From the NCBI RefSeq assembly GCF_025499605.1, contig NZ_JAFMVC010000001.1:124001-188000 (forward strand): DNA of 64,000 nucleotides, read 5' to 3'. The DNA is from Carboxylicivirga litoralis. GTDB taxonomy: Bacteria; Bacteroidota; Bacteroidia; Bacteroidales; Marinilabiliaceae. Shown here in pieces: positions 55,808 through 64,000 of this stretch (position 1 is the first letter of the stretch; each line of letters begins with the position of its first letter). The translations under genes and the position numbers were made by a program. The notes below the pieces were generated by a model, which had not been told where the DNA came from, made no database searches, and worked only from the letters and a program-made list of their open reading frames with translations.

Positions 55808-56755
55808 TTACTTCCACTCAACTATATGGCCGCGGTCTTTATGCAACATTTCTTCTGGCACAGATGTTTTTATAGAATCAGAAAGCCGATCAAGTAACAA
55901 ACGTTTATAGAAGGCACGCGAATACACTAAACTCACCTCACGAAGCGGAACAGGTGATTCAAATTCTTTGACCTGCTTATGCAAATCAAAAGCCAACTCC
56001 TCAGTAGCTAAACCCGGCAATAAGGTATAACCACCTTCTGTGTCCACCATTTTACGAATAGTATCTAAAGAACCACTTTCGAAATGCAAAGGTGATTCTG
56101 AACTGACATCGGCCTGCAGCTGACATACATTTAATACTTGTGAACGAAAACAGTGCCCTTCATCCAGCAGCCATAAGCCCGAGGGTGTTAACATATCAAC
56201 TGTTAAAGAATCAACCTTATTGAGCAAATGATCCGGGTGAGCATAAATCAACACATCTTCATAAAACAAAGGTTGCTCAATGATGTCATTTTCTTCCAGG
56301 GGTGTAACGAGAATGGCGGCATCCAACACGTCTTGCTTAAGCGCCTTGACTAACTCCTCGGTTATCATTTCTTTAAAAGAAATTTTCACCAAAGGATTAT
56401 TATTTTTAAAATGTCCCACAAACAGCGGCAATAAATAGGGTGCCAATGATGGAATGATACCAACCGTTAAATTACCTTCTATCCTTCCCGATTCCTCACG
56501 TACAATTTCTTCCAGTCGATTAAACTCATTAATCACAACACGAGCTTGTTCAATGATTTTTTTCCCCACAGGCGTTGTTAAGACCGGTTGTTTGGTTCGG
56601 TCAAAAATGACAATATCTAATTGCTCTTCTGCTTTCTTGATTTGCATACTCAAAGTAGGCTGAGTAACAAAACATTTCTCTGCTGCAATGGTAAATTGCT
56701 TATAATTATCAACGGCAACCAGATATTCAAGCTGTTGCAAATTAAGTCCAAGCAT
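55808..56755 (-). CDS. oxyR: OxyR-like LysR-family peroxide sensor
   Basis: This 315-residue LysR regulator has an N-terminal winged helix (about residues 1-60; FTIAAEKCFVTQPTLSMQIK) and a C-terminal periplasmic-binding-fold sensor. Cys202 and Cys211 in GHCFRSQVLNVCQ align with E. coli OxyR Cys199 and Cys208, with the same eight-residue spacing, and LLPGLATEE-type residues follow. These cysteines form a disulfide with H2O2 and switch on target genes. The divergent neighbour is dps, a known OxyR target, which supports the assignment. Autoregulation through the shared 119-base region is likely. Confidence 0.92.
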   Translation of the reverse strand: MLGLNLQQLEYLVAVDNYKQFTIAAEKCFVTQPTLSMQIKKAEEQLDIVIFDRTKQPVLTTPVGKKIIEQARVVINEFNRLEEIVREESGRIEGNLTVGIIPSLAPYLLPLFVGHFKNNNPLVKISFKEMITEELVKALKQDVLDAAILVTPLEENDIIEQPLFYEDVLIYAHPDHLLNKVDSLTVDMLTPSGLWLLDEGHCFRSQVLNVCQLQADVSSESPLHFESGSLDTIRKMVDTEGGYTLLPGLATEELAFDLHKQVKEFESPVPLREVSLVYSRAFYKRLLLDRLSDSIKTSVPEEMLHKDRGHIVEWK

Positions 56756-56807
56756 CTGTTTATCAATTATTATAAATATTACTGATGCAATATATAAAAT
56801 TTATCTA

Positions 56808-56839
56808 TTTGATTGATATCAATGCAACAGATATATTTG
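56808..56839 (+). promoter_or_regulatory. dps promoter with embedded palindrome (candidate OxyR site)
   Basis: TTTG (56808-56811), 20 bases, then TATATTTG (56832-56839), an exact TAnnTTTG match, 36 bases before dps. The spacer holds a perfect 12-base palindrome ATTGATATCAAT (56812-56823). LysR proteins often bind such dyads; binding here by OxyR is inference. Confidence 0.65.
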
Positions 56840-56874
56840 TATCAGAAAATTTAAACAAATAATTACAGTATAAT

Positions 56875-57354
56875 ATGAAGACAATTAACGAACTATTAGG
56901 ACTAAAAAAACAAGAAAGTGCTCAATTAATAAACGACCTAAATAACTTGTTGGCCAACTACCAATTATTTTATCAGAACCTAAGAGGGTTTCACTGGAAT
57001 GTAAAGGGTGAGAAATTTTTTGAATTACATTTAAAATTCGAAGAGCTATACAACGATGCTGTGGTAAAAATCGACGAAATTGCCGAACGTATTTTAACCT
57101 TAGGAGGCACCCCAATGCATGCTTTTGCCGATTACTTGGAAACTGCTGAGATTAAAACTACCAAAAACATTACCAATGGCAATCAGTGCATGGAGTTAAC
57201 CCTAGAAAATATGGCAACTCTGGTTAAAGTTGAAAAAGCAATGCTACCGTTAGCACAAGACGCTGAAGATGAAGGAACAATTACCTTATTAACCGATTAT
57301 ATCAGCCAGCAGGAAAAAACCATCTGGATGTTACATTCATGGTTGACGAAATAA
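56875..57354 (+). CDS. dps: Dps-family DNA-protecting ferritin
   Basis: This 159-residue four-helix protein assembles into a 12-subunit shell that oxidises Fe(II) with H2O2 and stores iron, limiting hydroxyl radical damage. The ferroxidase signature at the subunit interface is present: FHWNVKGEKFFELHLKFEEL (about residues 40-59), with His41 and the E-x-L-Y-N-D-x-V-V-K-I-D-E-I-A-E-R stretch following. Length is normal. It faces oxyR and has a consensus promoter and its own terminator, as expected for a stress-induced single gene. Confidence 0.94.
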   Translation: MKTINELLGLKKQESAQLINDLNNLLANYQLFYQNLRGFHWNVKGEKFFELHLKFEELYNDAVVKIDEIAERILTLGGTPMHAFADYLETAEIKTTKNITNGNQCMELTLENMATLVKVEKAMLPLAQDAEDEGTITLLTDYISQQEKTIWMLHSWLTK

Positions 57355-57374
57355 TACTTGTATTGACCGCAAAG

Positions 57375-57404
57375 AGCGTCTGAAAATCTCAGGCGCTTTT
57401 TTTT
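57375..57404. terminator. Terminator between dps and the flavoprotein gene
   Basis: AGCG-T-CTGA (57375-57383) pairs with TCAG-G-CGCT (57389-57397) and is followed by eight T. The two flanking genes converge, so it can serve both. Confidence 0.8.
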
Positions 57405-58617
57405 ATTTTAACTGCCCGGCCACAAATCCTGTTGACCAGGCTGCCTGTAAGTTATAACCACCAGTGATGGCATCAATATCCAACACCTCACCGGCAAAAT
57501 AGAGGTTATCACACACCTTACTTTCCATAGTATTCAGGTTGATACTCTGAAGACTTACACCACCACATGTCACAAACTCTTCTCTAAACTTAGAACTACC
57601 ATCAACTGAATAAATATCATTCACCAAAATATTAGTGAGCTTATTCATTCCTTTTTTGCCCAGCTCACCCCATTTTTTTCGACTCGACAACTCACACTTT
57701 TCCAATAAAAAAAGCCACAGCCTCTCCGATAGCCCATAAGGTTTTACATTGGCCAATACTTTGTTGGGCGATTGTTCTGCAATCGACTGCAGCGTATTGA
57801 ATACCACATCATTTCGCTGCTCATTACACCAGTTAACCTGGAATTTAAAATGATAATTCGTCTCGTTAATCAAACGCGCACCAAAAGCCGATAGCTTAAG
57901 AATAGCCGGCCCACTCATGCCCCAATGTGTTATCAACAAAGGCCCTTGAGCCTTGAGCTTTGTTCCCTGAATGGCCACCATTGCATTCTCCACCACAACC
58001 CCCATTAGTTTCCTGACTTTTTCGCCTGGCATATTAAAAGTAAATAACGATGGAACTGGTGTTTCTATTTTATGCCCAAGCTCTTGAAGCCATTTTAAAC
58101 CAATTAGTGTTGGAGAACCACCTGTAGTTACAATAACTTTATCAAATTGCTCAGGCTTACGAGCATCATCCACAAACTGCAACTCCAGACCTTTTGCCTT
58201 TGGTTTGATGGCATTAATTCCAGCATGCGTTATTATCTGAACCCCCAACCGGCGGCACTCTTTTAAAAAACAATCGATAATACTCTGAGAGTCCTGCGAA
58301 ACAGGAAACACACAATTGTCATCCTGAACAACCAAGGGAACTCCGCGTGACTTAAACCACTTCATGGTATCTGAAGTACTAAATACATGAAAGACCTTTT
58401 TTAAACTTCGTCCTCCGCGCGGGTATGCTTTTAACAATTCAGGAATAGACGTACATCCGTTGGTAACATTGCAACGACCGCCACCCGATATCTTTACTTT
58501 CGACAATACTTTTCGCGACTTTTCAAAAATAATAACATCAGCATTGGGATAATTCTCCTTTACTGCCATAGCCGAGAAAAACCCGGCAGCTCCTCCTCCA
58601 ATAATTCCTACCTTCAT
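57403..58617 (-). CDS. BaiN/HI0933-like flavoprotein (NAD(P)/FAD-dependent oxidoreductase)
   Basis: This 404-residue flavoprotein has the Rossmann motif IIGGGAAGFFSAMAV at residues 4-18, with SGGGRCNVTNG (about 44-54) and a second FAD contact TTGGSPTLIG (about 165-174). The C-terminal segment FAGEVLDIDAITGGYNLQAA is typical of the YhiN/HI0933 family; BaiN in gut bacteria reduces bile acid intermediates, but most members have unknown substrates. No partner is adjacent. Confidence 0.88.
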   Translation of the reverse strand: MKVGIIGGGAAGFFSAMAVKENYPNADVIIFEKSRKVLSKVKISGGGRCNVTNGCTSIPELLKAYPRGGRSLKKVFHVFSTSDTMKWFKSRGVPLVVQDDNCVFPVSQDSQSIIDCFLKECRRLGVQIITHAGINAIKPKAKGLELQFVDDARKPEQFDKVIVTTGGSPTLIGLKWLQELGHKIETPVPSLFTFNMPGEKVRKLMGVVVENAMVAIQGTKLKAQGPLLITHWGMSGPAILKLSAFGARLINETNYHFKFQVNWCNEQRNDVVFNTLQSIAEQSPNKVLANVKPYGLSERLWLFLLEKCELSSRKKWGELGKKGMNKLTNILVNDIYSVDGSSKFREEFVTCGGVSLQSINLNTMESKVCDNLYFAGEVLDIDAITGGYNLQAAWSTGFVAGQLK

Positions 58618-58796
58618 ACTGCGCTATACATAACTTTTTAATAATAGTGGCTTATTCGTATCAAAAACACAAAAGTAATGAATTATCAGCTCCCGTTACT
58701 GAATTTCTCTTTTCGCTCTAATGTTTCAACACAAATACAATTGCTATTTCAAGCACATATAGTCCATCCATTATATAAGCCGATTCGAACAGTTTA

Positions 58797-58827
58797 TTTG
58801 ATAAATCTTCATTAAAAGTTATATTTT
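58797..58827 (+). promoter_or_regulatory. Promoter of the uridine-kinase-like gene
   Basis: TTTG (58797-58800), 19 bases, then TATATTTT (58820-58827), one mismatch from TAnnTTTG, 27 bases before the ATG. Confidence 0.5.
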
Positions 58828-58854
58828 TATTACCCAAACAATAATACATACACA

Positions 58855-60513
58855 ATGAAGACCGCAAATATAAAATGCCTCAACAACGGCAAGACCAGCT
58901 GTTATGATGTTGGTACATCATTAAAAGACATCGCCAAAGACATGAACATCAAGCTCAGGACCCCCATTCTTGGTGCCTATGTCAACAATAAGCTGCGCGA
59001 GTTGTCCTACGAAATATATCATCCTAAAACCATTGAATTTATTGACATTACACGGCCTGATGGTATGCGCATGTATATTCGCAGTTTATCATTAGTCTTA
59101 TACAAAGCCGTCAATGAAATCTACCCCGACGCACAACTTCGTATTGAGCATTCTGTTTCGAAAGGCACCTACTGCTCGGTTGAAGGCGAAGAGCTTGATA
59201 TAGATGATGTGATGCGTATTCATGATCGGATGCAAGAAATTATTGACTCCGACACCCCATTTTTTCATCGTCAGGAGGAATCAGAAGATGTGATTAAACG
59301 GTTTGAACACGAAAAACAAGCCGACAAGACAGCCCTTATCCGCCATCGCGGACAATTATATACATCCTATCACCAACTTGAAAAACACATTGGTTTATAC
59401 TATGGGCACCTGGTACCATCAACTGGTTACCTCAAGGTTTTCGACCTCATCAAATATTATAATGGTATGTTGCTACAAATACCTAAGCGCACACACCCCG
59501 ATGAGTTGGAAGATATTGTGGTGCAGAATAAGATGTTTGACATTTTCCAGGAATTTGCTGAATGGAATCGGGTGTTAAACGTACGTAACCTGGCTGATAT
59601 TAACGACTCATGCTCCAATGGAAAAGCAGAGACGTTAATCAAGATTTCAGAAGCCTTGCACGAGAAGAAAATCGGTCACATAGCTGATATGATTGATGAA
59701 CAAAAAAAATCAGTCAAACTGGTTTTGATAAGTGGTCCATCATCAAGTGGCAAAACAACCTTTGGGAAACGATTGGCTATCCAGTTGATGGTAGCCGGTA
59801 TGAAACCACTTAACCTATCGCTGGATAATTACTTTGTCGACCGAGAAAACACACCTCGCGATGAAAATGGAGAATACGATTTTGAAGCATTAAATGCGCT
59901 TGATGTTGAACTATTCAATGAACAGCTGCTGGGGCTGTTGGCAGGCAAAGAAGTGGAGATTCCTAAATTCAACTTTGAAACAGGGCAACGTTACTACGAT
60001 GGCGAAAAACTACAAATGAATAAGGATAATATATTGATTGTAGAAGGCATTCACGGGCTTAATCCACAACTAACACACTTAATCCCGGATCAATCGAAAT
60101 TCAAAATATATGTTTCGGCCTTAACATCAGTCAATATTGATAATCAAAACTTGATACATACTACTGATAATCGATTAATACGCCGTATAGTGCGCGATTA
60201 CAAATACCGCAAATATTCGGCACAGGATACTATTTCGCGTTGGCCTAGTGTAAGGCGAGGCGAAGACTCACATATTTTCCCATACCAGGAGGAAGCTGAT
60301 GTAATGTTTAACACGGCATTGTTATATGAGTTATCGGTGCTTAAACAACAGGCCGAACCTATTCTTTTGGAGGTTCAACCTAATCAGGCTGAATATGCCG
60401 AAGCACGACGTTTACTGAACTTCTTCAGCTATTTTAAACCTATTCAGCCCAGCGAAATTCCTCCAACATCAATCATCCGTGAGTTTTTAGGAGGAAGTAG
60501 TTTTAGCTATTAA
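58855..60513 (+). CDS. Nucleoside kinase with TGS/threonyl-tRNA-synthetase-like N-terminus
   Basis: This 552-residue protein has an N-terminal TGS-like domain (about residues 1-70), a second module like the editing/SAD region of ThrRS (about 70-230) and a C-terminal uridine kinase/phosphoribulokinase P-loop domain (about 280-490). The P-loop is GPSSSGKTT at 294-302, followed by LSLDNYFVDRENTPRDENG with catalytic Asp, and VEGIHGLNP. Such fused kinases are widespread in Bacteroidota and Firmicutes as putative uridine kinases. The N-terminal domains lack obvious ThrRS catalytic motifs. The substrate is inferred from the kinase family. Confidence 0.9.
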   Translation: MKTANIKCLNNGKTSCYDVGTSLKDIAKDMNIKLRTPILGAYVNNKLRELSYEIYHPKTIEFIDITRPDGMRMYIRSLSLVLYKAVNEIYPDAQLRIEHSVSKGTYCSVEGEELDIDDVMRIHDRMQEIIDSDTPFFHRQEESEDVIKRFEHEKQADKTALIRHRGQLYTSYHQLEKHIGLYYGHLVPSTGYLKVFDLIKYYNGMLLQIPKRTHPDELEDIVVQNKMFDIFQEFAEWNRVLNVRNLADINDSCSNGKAETLIKISEALHEKKIGHIADMIDEQKKSVKLVLISGPSSSGKTTFGKRLAIQLMVAGMKPLNLSLDNYFVDRENTPRDENGEYDFEALNALDVELFNEQLLGLLAGKEVEIPKFNFETGQRYYDGEKLQMNKDNILIVEGIHGLNPQLTHLIPDQSKFKIYVSALTSVNIDNQNLIHTTDNRLIRRIVRDYKYRKYSAQDTISRWPSVRRGEDSHIFPYQEEADVMFNTALLYELSVLKQQAEPILLEVQPNQAEYAEARRLLNFFSYFKPIQPSEIPPTSIIREFLGGSSFSY

Positions 60514-60552
60514 AGGAAGAATTGAAAAATTAAATCGGTTCATAATAGGAAA

Positions 60553-60590
60553 AACGGAGCCAAGAATGCGTCTTAGCTCCGTTCTTTTAT
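60553..60590. terminator. Bidirectional terminator after the nucleoside kinase gene
   Basis: AACGGAGC (60553-60560) pairs perfectly with GCTCCGTT (60576-60583), with additional AAGA/TCTT pairing inside. T-rich sequence follows and the end of the convergent SnoaL gene abuts it. Confidence 0.85.
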
Positions 60591-61458
60591 TAAAAATTAA
60601 ATTTTCCGTTTGTATTAATTGCTTCAGCATCCGGAATAATTTTTTCAATGGTATCCCAGTGTTCGACCACCTTACCATTTTCGATTCGGAAAATATCATA
60701 GAAAGATACCTTTTCCTTCATGAAGATACCTTCAGAAATACTTACCACGAAATTACCTTCCCCGAATATGGCATGATTCTTTTCGTATACCATTGGCATT
60801 CCGGCTTCGGCCAATGCAGTTAATGCCTCTCCCAACCCGGCCAGTCCATCTTTTACACCAGGATTGTGCTGATCGTATTGTTCTGTCGAAATATAATCTG
60901 TAATCTTATCAGGATTAGCACCAAAGAATACATCATCGAGCAACCCTTTTATAAGTGTTTTATTGGCACCCGTTAATTCTAAATTCTGCACCTCGGTCGG
61001 TCCGTCAATTTGGCTACGCCCCGAAGCTGTCTCCGCTACTTTTGCCTGCAGGTTATCCCAATGCTCCACGATTAATCCGTCCTCGAATCGGAAAATATCG
61101 ATACCTATTTTAGGGCCAAAGAAGTTATAATCAGTATGCGTTATCACAAAATCACCATCTTCAAATACACGCACAGTACTTACTTTAGGTGCCATAGATG
61201 GGTCTTTAGTGGCTACTTCTGCCAATGCTCCTAAGGCGGCACCAAACCCTGCCAATCCATCGGCTACAGCTTGATTGTGCTGTATGTATTTCTCAGGATT
61301 AATATACGCCACAGGTTCTTGCGCACCGGTTTCGATGCTTTTTAATAACTCTACTACTTTTTGTTTGTTTGATTTATCCATTTTTTCATCCTTATTATCA
61401 GCCTCACACGACATAAAAAGGCCTAGGGTTAACACTGTAAGCAGATTAATTTCTTCAT
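60590..61458 (-). pseudogene. Tandem SnoaL/NTF2-like protein with frameshifted signal peptide
   Basis: The open frame 60590-61435 encodes two SnoaL-like units of about 120 residues (first about 22-145, second about 150-275). They share Q-H-N-x-x-V-x-D-G-L-A-G (IQHNQAVADGLAGFG, DQHNPGVKDGLAGLG) and I-F-R-(F/I)-E-(D/N)-G-x-x-V-E-H-W-D. The frame itself can only begin at GTG 61435 (VLTLGLFMSC). An ATG at 61458 starts MKKLICL in another frame, and joining them with one added base would give a full lipoprotein signal ending in a lipobox Cys. Either one base is lost (real or error), or translation uses a weak start. Small-molecule binding or aldol-type chemistry is only a family guess. Confidence 0.72.
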
Positions 61459-61559
61459 CGTTTTAAGTTTTAATGTTACAGTGCAAAGATGAAGGGAAAC
61501 GGAAGGTGTATAAAGGTCAGTTTACGCCTTTGAATGGTAATTTTCTCCCGCTGGCATAT

Positions 61560-62420
61560 TTAATATTGCTCCCTGAACTCAGAAGGTGTGGCTTCGGTAT
61601 GCTTTCTGAAATACTTAATAAAGTTGGTTGGCTCACCGTAGCCCAGCTCATAAGCAATTTCTTTAATGCTTTGATTGCTGTGTACCAATAATCGTTTGGC
61701 CTCAAGCAACACCCGCTCATCAATTAGTTGTTTGGGTGTTTTATCTAATAAAGTAGTAGTTGCTTTATGAAGCTGTTTATCCGAAATACTCAACTCTCTA
61801 GCATACTTATTAACCGAACGCTCTTGATGAAAGTTCTTTTCCAGCAAATCTTTAAAAAGGATCAGGTAATCGAGATTAGCACACGGCTTTAATTCTTCAT
61901 AGCCCTGTTGACGCATCTCGCGCTCGGCCTGAAACAGAAATATATGTAATAAACTATGTAAAATGCCATACTGCATATTATCGGGCTGGCGGTCAAATTC
62001 TACTTCCATGGCATTGAATACAGCCTTTAACTCGCTATTATGCGCCTTATTTAGCACAGCTGTATCGTACAAATCGCTATAAAGCATGGTGGTATTCAAA
62101 TACCTGACATCGTCTGGGTTTTTACAAAAGAAGTTATCGGTGAATATAATGGACTTGCCCTCATAAATACCTTCCTCATCGAAGAGATTAACAGAGTTAT
62201 GCGGCACAAAGATAATCTGATGATCCTCCAGCTTAACAGGGTTAAAGTCGATATAATGTGTACCTGCTCCTTTTTCAATCCAGAGAATATGATAGAACTG
62301 TGCACGATGTGGTACCACCATCATTTCTTTTTTCGATGAAAATACCTTAGTCAGATTTACAATCTCAAATTCTAATGGTAAACCGTGCTTAAAGCCGTAT
62401 TTCTTAATATCTGACTTCAT
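61560..62420 (-). CDS. AraC-family transcriptional regulator
   Basis: This 286-residue regulator has an N-terminal cupin-like ligand/dimer domain (about residues 20-150) and a C-terminal double helix-turn-helix (about 190-286; LSISDKQLHKATTTLLDKTP then IKEIAYELGYGEPTNFIKYF). The ATG at 62418-62420 is chosen because it overlaps the HxlR stop codon (TGATG), typical of coupled translation; a start 42 bases upstream would lie deep in the HxlR gene. The ligand is unknown. It is co-transcribed with the HxlR gene. Confidence 0.87.
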   Translation of the reverse strand: MKSDIKKYGFKHGLPLEFEIVNLTKVFSSKKEMMVVPHRAQFYHILWIEKGAGTHYIDFNPVKLEDHQIIFVPHNSVNLFDEEGIYEGKSIIFTDNFFCKNPDDVRYLNTTMLYSDLYDTAVLNKAHNSELKAVFNAMEVEFDRQPDNMQYGILHSLLHIFLFQAEREMRQQGYEELKPCANLDYLILFKDLLEKNFHQERSVNKYARELSISDKQLHKATTTLLDKTPKQLIDERVLLEAKRLLVHSNQSIKEIAYELGYGEPTNFIKYFRKHTEATPSEFREQY

Positions 62421-62764
62421 CAAGCTGTATAATTCTCCTTTTCCATCTGTTTCCTCCCCCATGCACCTACGTGGTCTAGAAATGGAATCAATTCCATCCC
62501 CGTTTGTGTTAACGAATACTCCACCTTTGGTGGCACTTGGGCATATACTTTTCGGTTAATTAACTTATCTTCCTCCAGTTCTCGCAATGTTTGCGTTAAC
62601 ATTTTAGGTGTTATATTACCTATCATCCGCTTTAACTCTCCATATCGCAGCACATTGTTCTTTTTAAAGATGTACCACATAATGCGCGCTTTATGTTTAC
62701 CTCCAATCCGCCTGAATGCATAATCGAGTGCGCAAACCACCTCATCAGAATTATTTTTCGCCAT
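62420..62764 (-). CDS. HxlR-family winged-helix transcriptional regulator
   Basis: This 114-residue HxlR protein begins with VVCALDYAFRRIGGKHKARI, has the HTH segment RYGELKRMIGNITPKMLTQTLRELEEDKL (about residues 41-68; broken here only for description) and the wing VPPKVEYSLTQTG (about 78-90). HxlR regulators often respond to electrophiles or quinones and control divergent reductase genes. That fits the divergent nitroreductase and an inverted repeat between them. It is translationally coupled to the AraC gene. Confidence 0.9.
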   Translation of the reverse strand: MAKNNSDEVVCALDYAFRRIGGKHKARIMWYIFKKNNVLRYGELKRMIGNITPKMLTQTLRELEEDKLINRKVYAQVPPKVEYSLTQTGMELIPFLDHVGAWGRKQMEKENYTA

Positions 62765-62819
62765 TTCGTTACTTTTTCATCTCTACAATAAACTGATTAA
62801 CAGCATTAGTATCTTTTAG

Positions 62820-62843
62820 CATACTATATATGCATTTAGTATG
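62820..62843. promoter_or_regulatory. Inverted repeat, candidate HxlR operator
   Basis: CATACTA (62820-62826) and TAGTATG (62837-62843) form a perfect 7-base inverted repeat with 10-base spacing, between the divergent HxlR and nitroreductase genes. It ends only three bases before the nitroreductase -33 element. An additional TTAGTAT half-site lies at about 62806. Confidence 0.6.
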
Positions 62844-62846
62844 TAC

Positions 62847-62877
62847 TTGCCTCAAAGCTATATATAAAATAATTTTG
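62847..62877 (+). promoter_or_regulatory. Promoter of the nitroreductase gene
   Basis: TTG (62847-62849), 20 bases, then TAATTTTG (62870-62877), an exact TAnnTTTG match, 21 bases before the ATG at 62899. Confidence 0.68.
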
Positions 62878-62898
62878 TCACAAAATAAAAACAGCAAA

Positions 62899-63450
62899 AT
62901 GGATGCAATAGAACTGATTAAAGACCGCCGAAGCGTGCGCAAATACAAAAACGAAAAGGTGGATCGCGAGACCATGAAAGAAATTGTTGAACTCAGCAAG
63001 TGGGCACCATCCTGGGCTAATTACCAAATAGCACGTTATACCCTGGTAGATGACGATGCAGTAATAAAGCGACTGGCCGATGAGGGTGTTTATGGTTTTT
63101 CGTATAATATTAAAACGCTTCATAAGGCACAAGGTGTGGCTGTTTTGAGCTTTGTAAAGGGTAAAAGTGGCAAACTGGATACACCCAAAGGCAGCTACGA
63201 GCCATCGGCCAATAATGTGTGGGAAATATTTGATGCAGGCATTGCTTGCCAAACCTTTTGCCTGGCAGCACATGCCAAAGGTGTTGGTACCTGTATTTTT
63301 GGAGTTATCGATGATAAGAAAATAGGAGAAATCGTGAACCTGCCAGCTGAAGAATCAGTAGCCGCACTAATCGTATATGGTTACGAAGACGGCAAGCATG
63401 CTCAACCAACGCCGCGCAAAGAGGTAGATGACATTTTACGATTTGTGTAA
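62899..63450 (+). CDS. Nitroreductase-family protein
   Basis: This 183-residue FMN enzyme uses the ATG at 62899 (MDAIELIKDRRSVRKYKNEK); an upstream ATG would lie in the promoter. FMN-binding motifs are DRRSVRKY (about residues 9-16) and APSWANYQ (about 35-42); the C-terminal part has GVGTCIFGVIDDKKI (about 132-146). Short nitroreductases of this kind reduce nitroaromatics or quinones, or act in thiol stress. The divergent HxlR gene and palindrome imply control by that regulator. It ends with its own hairpin. Confidence 0.9.
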   Translation: MDAIELIKDRRSVRKYKNEKVDRETMKEIVELSKWAPSWANYQIARYTLVDDDAVIKRLADEGVYGFSYNIKTLHKAQGVAVLSFVKGKSGKLDTPKGSYEPSANNVWEIFDAGIACQTFCLAAHAKGVGTCIFGVIDDKKIGEIVNLPAEESVAALIVYGYEDGKHAQPTPRKEVDDILRFV

Positions 63451-63467
63451 ATTACTGTGATATATTC

Positions 63468-63516
63468 AAGGATGGCATCTTTACCTGTATGGCTTAAATA
63501 AAGATACCATCCTTTT
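63468..63516. terminator. Terminator between nitroreductase and cupin genes
   Basis: AAGGATGG-C-ATCTTTA (from 63468) pairs with TAAAGAT-A-CCATCCTT (to 63514), a long hairpin between two convergent genes, followed by T-rich DNA. Confidence 0.82.
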
Positions 63517-63519
63517 AAC

Positions 63520-64000
63520 CTAATCGTGTGTCAAGTGACTAATTTCTTTTTCTAGATGAGGGAAAAGCTCTATTAATTCATTGCGTGGCTTCAGCTCAAA
63601 ATCGTCGAAGCTAAAACCTGGTGAAACGGTACAACCAACTAACGAATAGGCCTCATCAGCCACCACCTCGGCACCAAACCAACAGCCACCCGGTACTACA
63701 AACTGTGGTATTTCACCATTAATGATATCCCAACCAATCCGGTGCTTTATATACAGTCCTTCGGGCGTAATTATATGCAGTAAAAGTGGAGAACCATCAT
63801 AAAAGTGCCAGATTTCGTCCTGCTTAATGCGGTGAAAAGCAGAAAAATTATTGGAAGTAAGCAAAAAGTAAATGCAGGTGGAGTAGCTACGACTGCCTTT
63901 ATAATCACTGCTTAAACTGTCGGCTTTAATCTCACCAACACTTCGGTAGGTCTCTTTAAAATAACCCCCTTCTGGATGTGGGCTTAGGTCAAGTTTTTTT
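63520..64000 (-). CDS. Cupin domain protein, DUF985 family (5' end outside the window)
   Basis: The reverse-strand frame continues to the right edge without a stop, so the gene is incomplete at its start; about 159 codons are visible. The sequence has the DUF985/cupin_5 signatures: LSPHPEGGYFKETYRS near the edge, then STCIYFLL, FHRIKQDEIWHFYDG and VPGGCWFGAEV. Family members are small one-domain cupins with metal-binding His/Glu, of unknown function. The end is shared with a bidirectional terminator. Confidence 0.9.
   Translation of the reverse strand, partial: KKLDLSPHPEGGYFKETYRSVGEIKADSLSSDYKGSRSYSTCIYFLLTSNNFSAFHRIKQDEIWHFYDGSPLLLHIITPEGLYIKHRIGWDIINGEIPQFVVPGGCWFGAEVVADEAYSLVGCTVSPGFSFDDFELKPRNELIELFPHLEKEISHLTHD

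Overview
This window looks like a chromosomal segment of a Bacteroidota bacterium, most likely class Bacteroidia (Marinilabiliales-like; the order is my inference). The evidence is the AT-rich DNA, the near absence of Shine-Dalgarno sites, the TTTG-N19/20-TAnnTTTG promoters and type IX secretion genes (porT, a porP/sprF paralogue, a CHU_C adhesin). Other lineage markers are a TamL-like BamA-family lipoprotein, mitochondrial-type aconitase, an M56-TonB fusion and the gene order rpsU-xerC-hpf-tRNA-tuf. I see no rRNA, CRISPR array, phage or insertion sequence; most of the window is core genome.

Layout. 1-2.2 kb: a translation cluster on the minus strand (rpsU, xerC, hpf, tRNA-Tyr, tRNA-Gly, start of tuf). 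2.3-15.4 kb: mostly minus-strand housekeeping and envelope genes: an HhH protein, an SNF-family Na+ symporter, class II fructose-bisphosphate aldolase, the TamL-like protein, a SpoU methyltransferase, a FAD oxidoreductase, porT-menG, a TlpA-like thioredoxin and small-type PurL. 15.6-21.6 kb: an SDR/Ldh dehydrogenase pair, a lipoprotein serpin, a nitroreductase, dapA and a divergent ACT-like protein. 21.7-32.2 kb: signalling and surface genes: a PAS histidine kinase, a BlaI/M56-TonB pair with a well-placed operator, a SPOR-like/Wza/Wzc export operon without glycosyltransferases, and a TPR histidine kinase. 32.3-43.6 kb: a BNR-repeat secreted protein, small unknown proteins, gap, and a PorP/SprF protein next to a 1521-residue adhesin. 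43.6-49.2 kb: a long AT-rich spacer containing a decayed CIA30-family gene, an SRPBCC protein, a MacB-type permease and aconitase. 49.2-64 kb: an EamA transporter, an S9 peptidase, a DEAD-box helicase, a large unknown secreted protein, the divergent oxyR/dps pair, a BaiN-like flavoprotein, a uridine-kinase-like protein, a tandem SnoaL protein, AraC and HxlR regulators, a nitroreductase and a truncated cupin gene.

Functional links. PorT is a component of the type IX secretion machine, and the PorP-CHU_C pair looks like a cargo-specific module of it. OxyR and Dps face each other across a promoter with a palindrome in its spacer, and BlaI has the same design. The HxlR and nitroreductase genes are divergent around an inverted repeat. 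The most unusual observations are the unannotated CIA30 pseudogene (two frameshifts and a stop), the SnoaL lipoprotein whose signal peptide is separated by a frameshift, the operator-in-spacer promoters, and the 695-residue secreted protein of unknown family. I found no clearly new multi-gene system.
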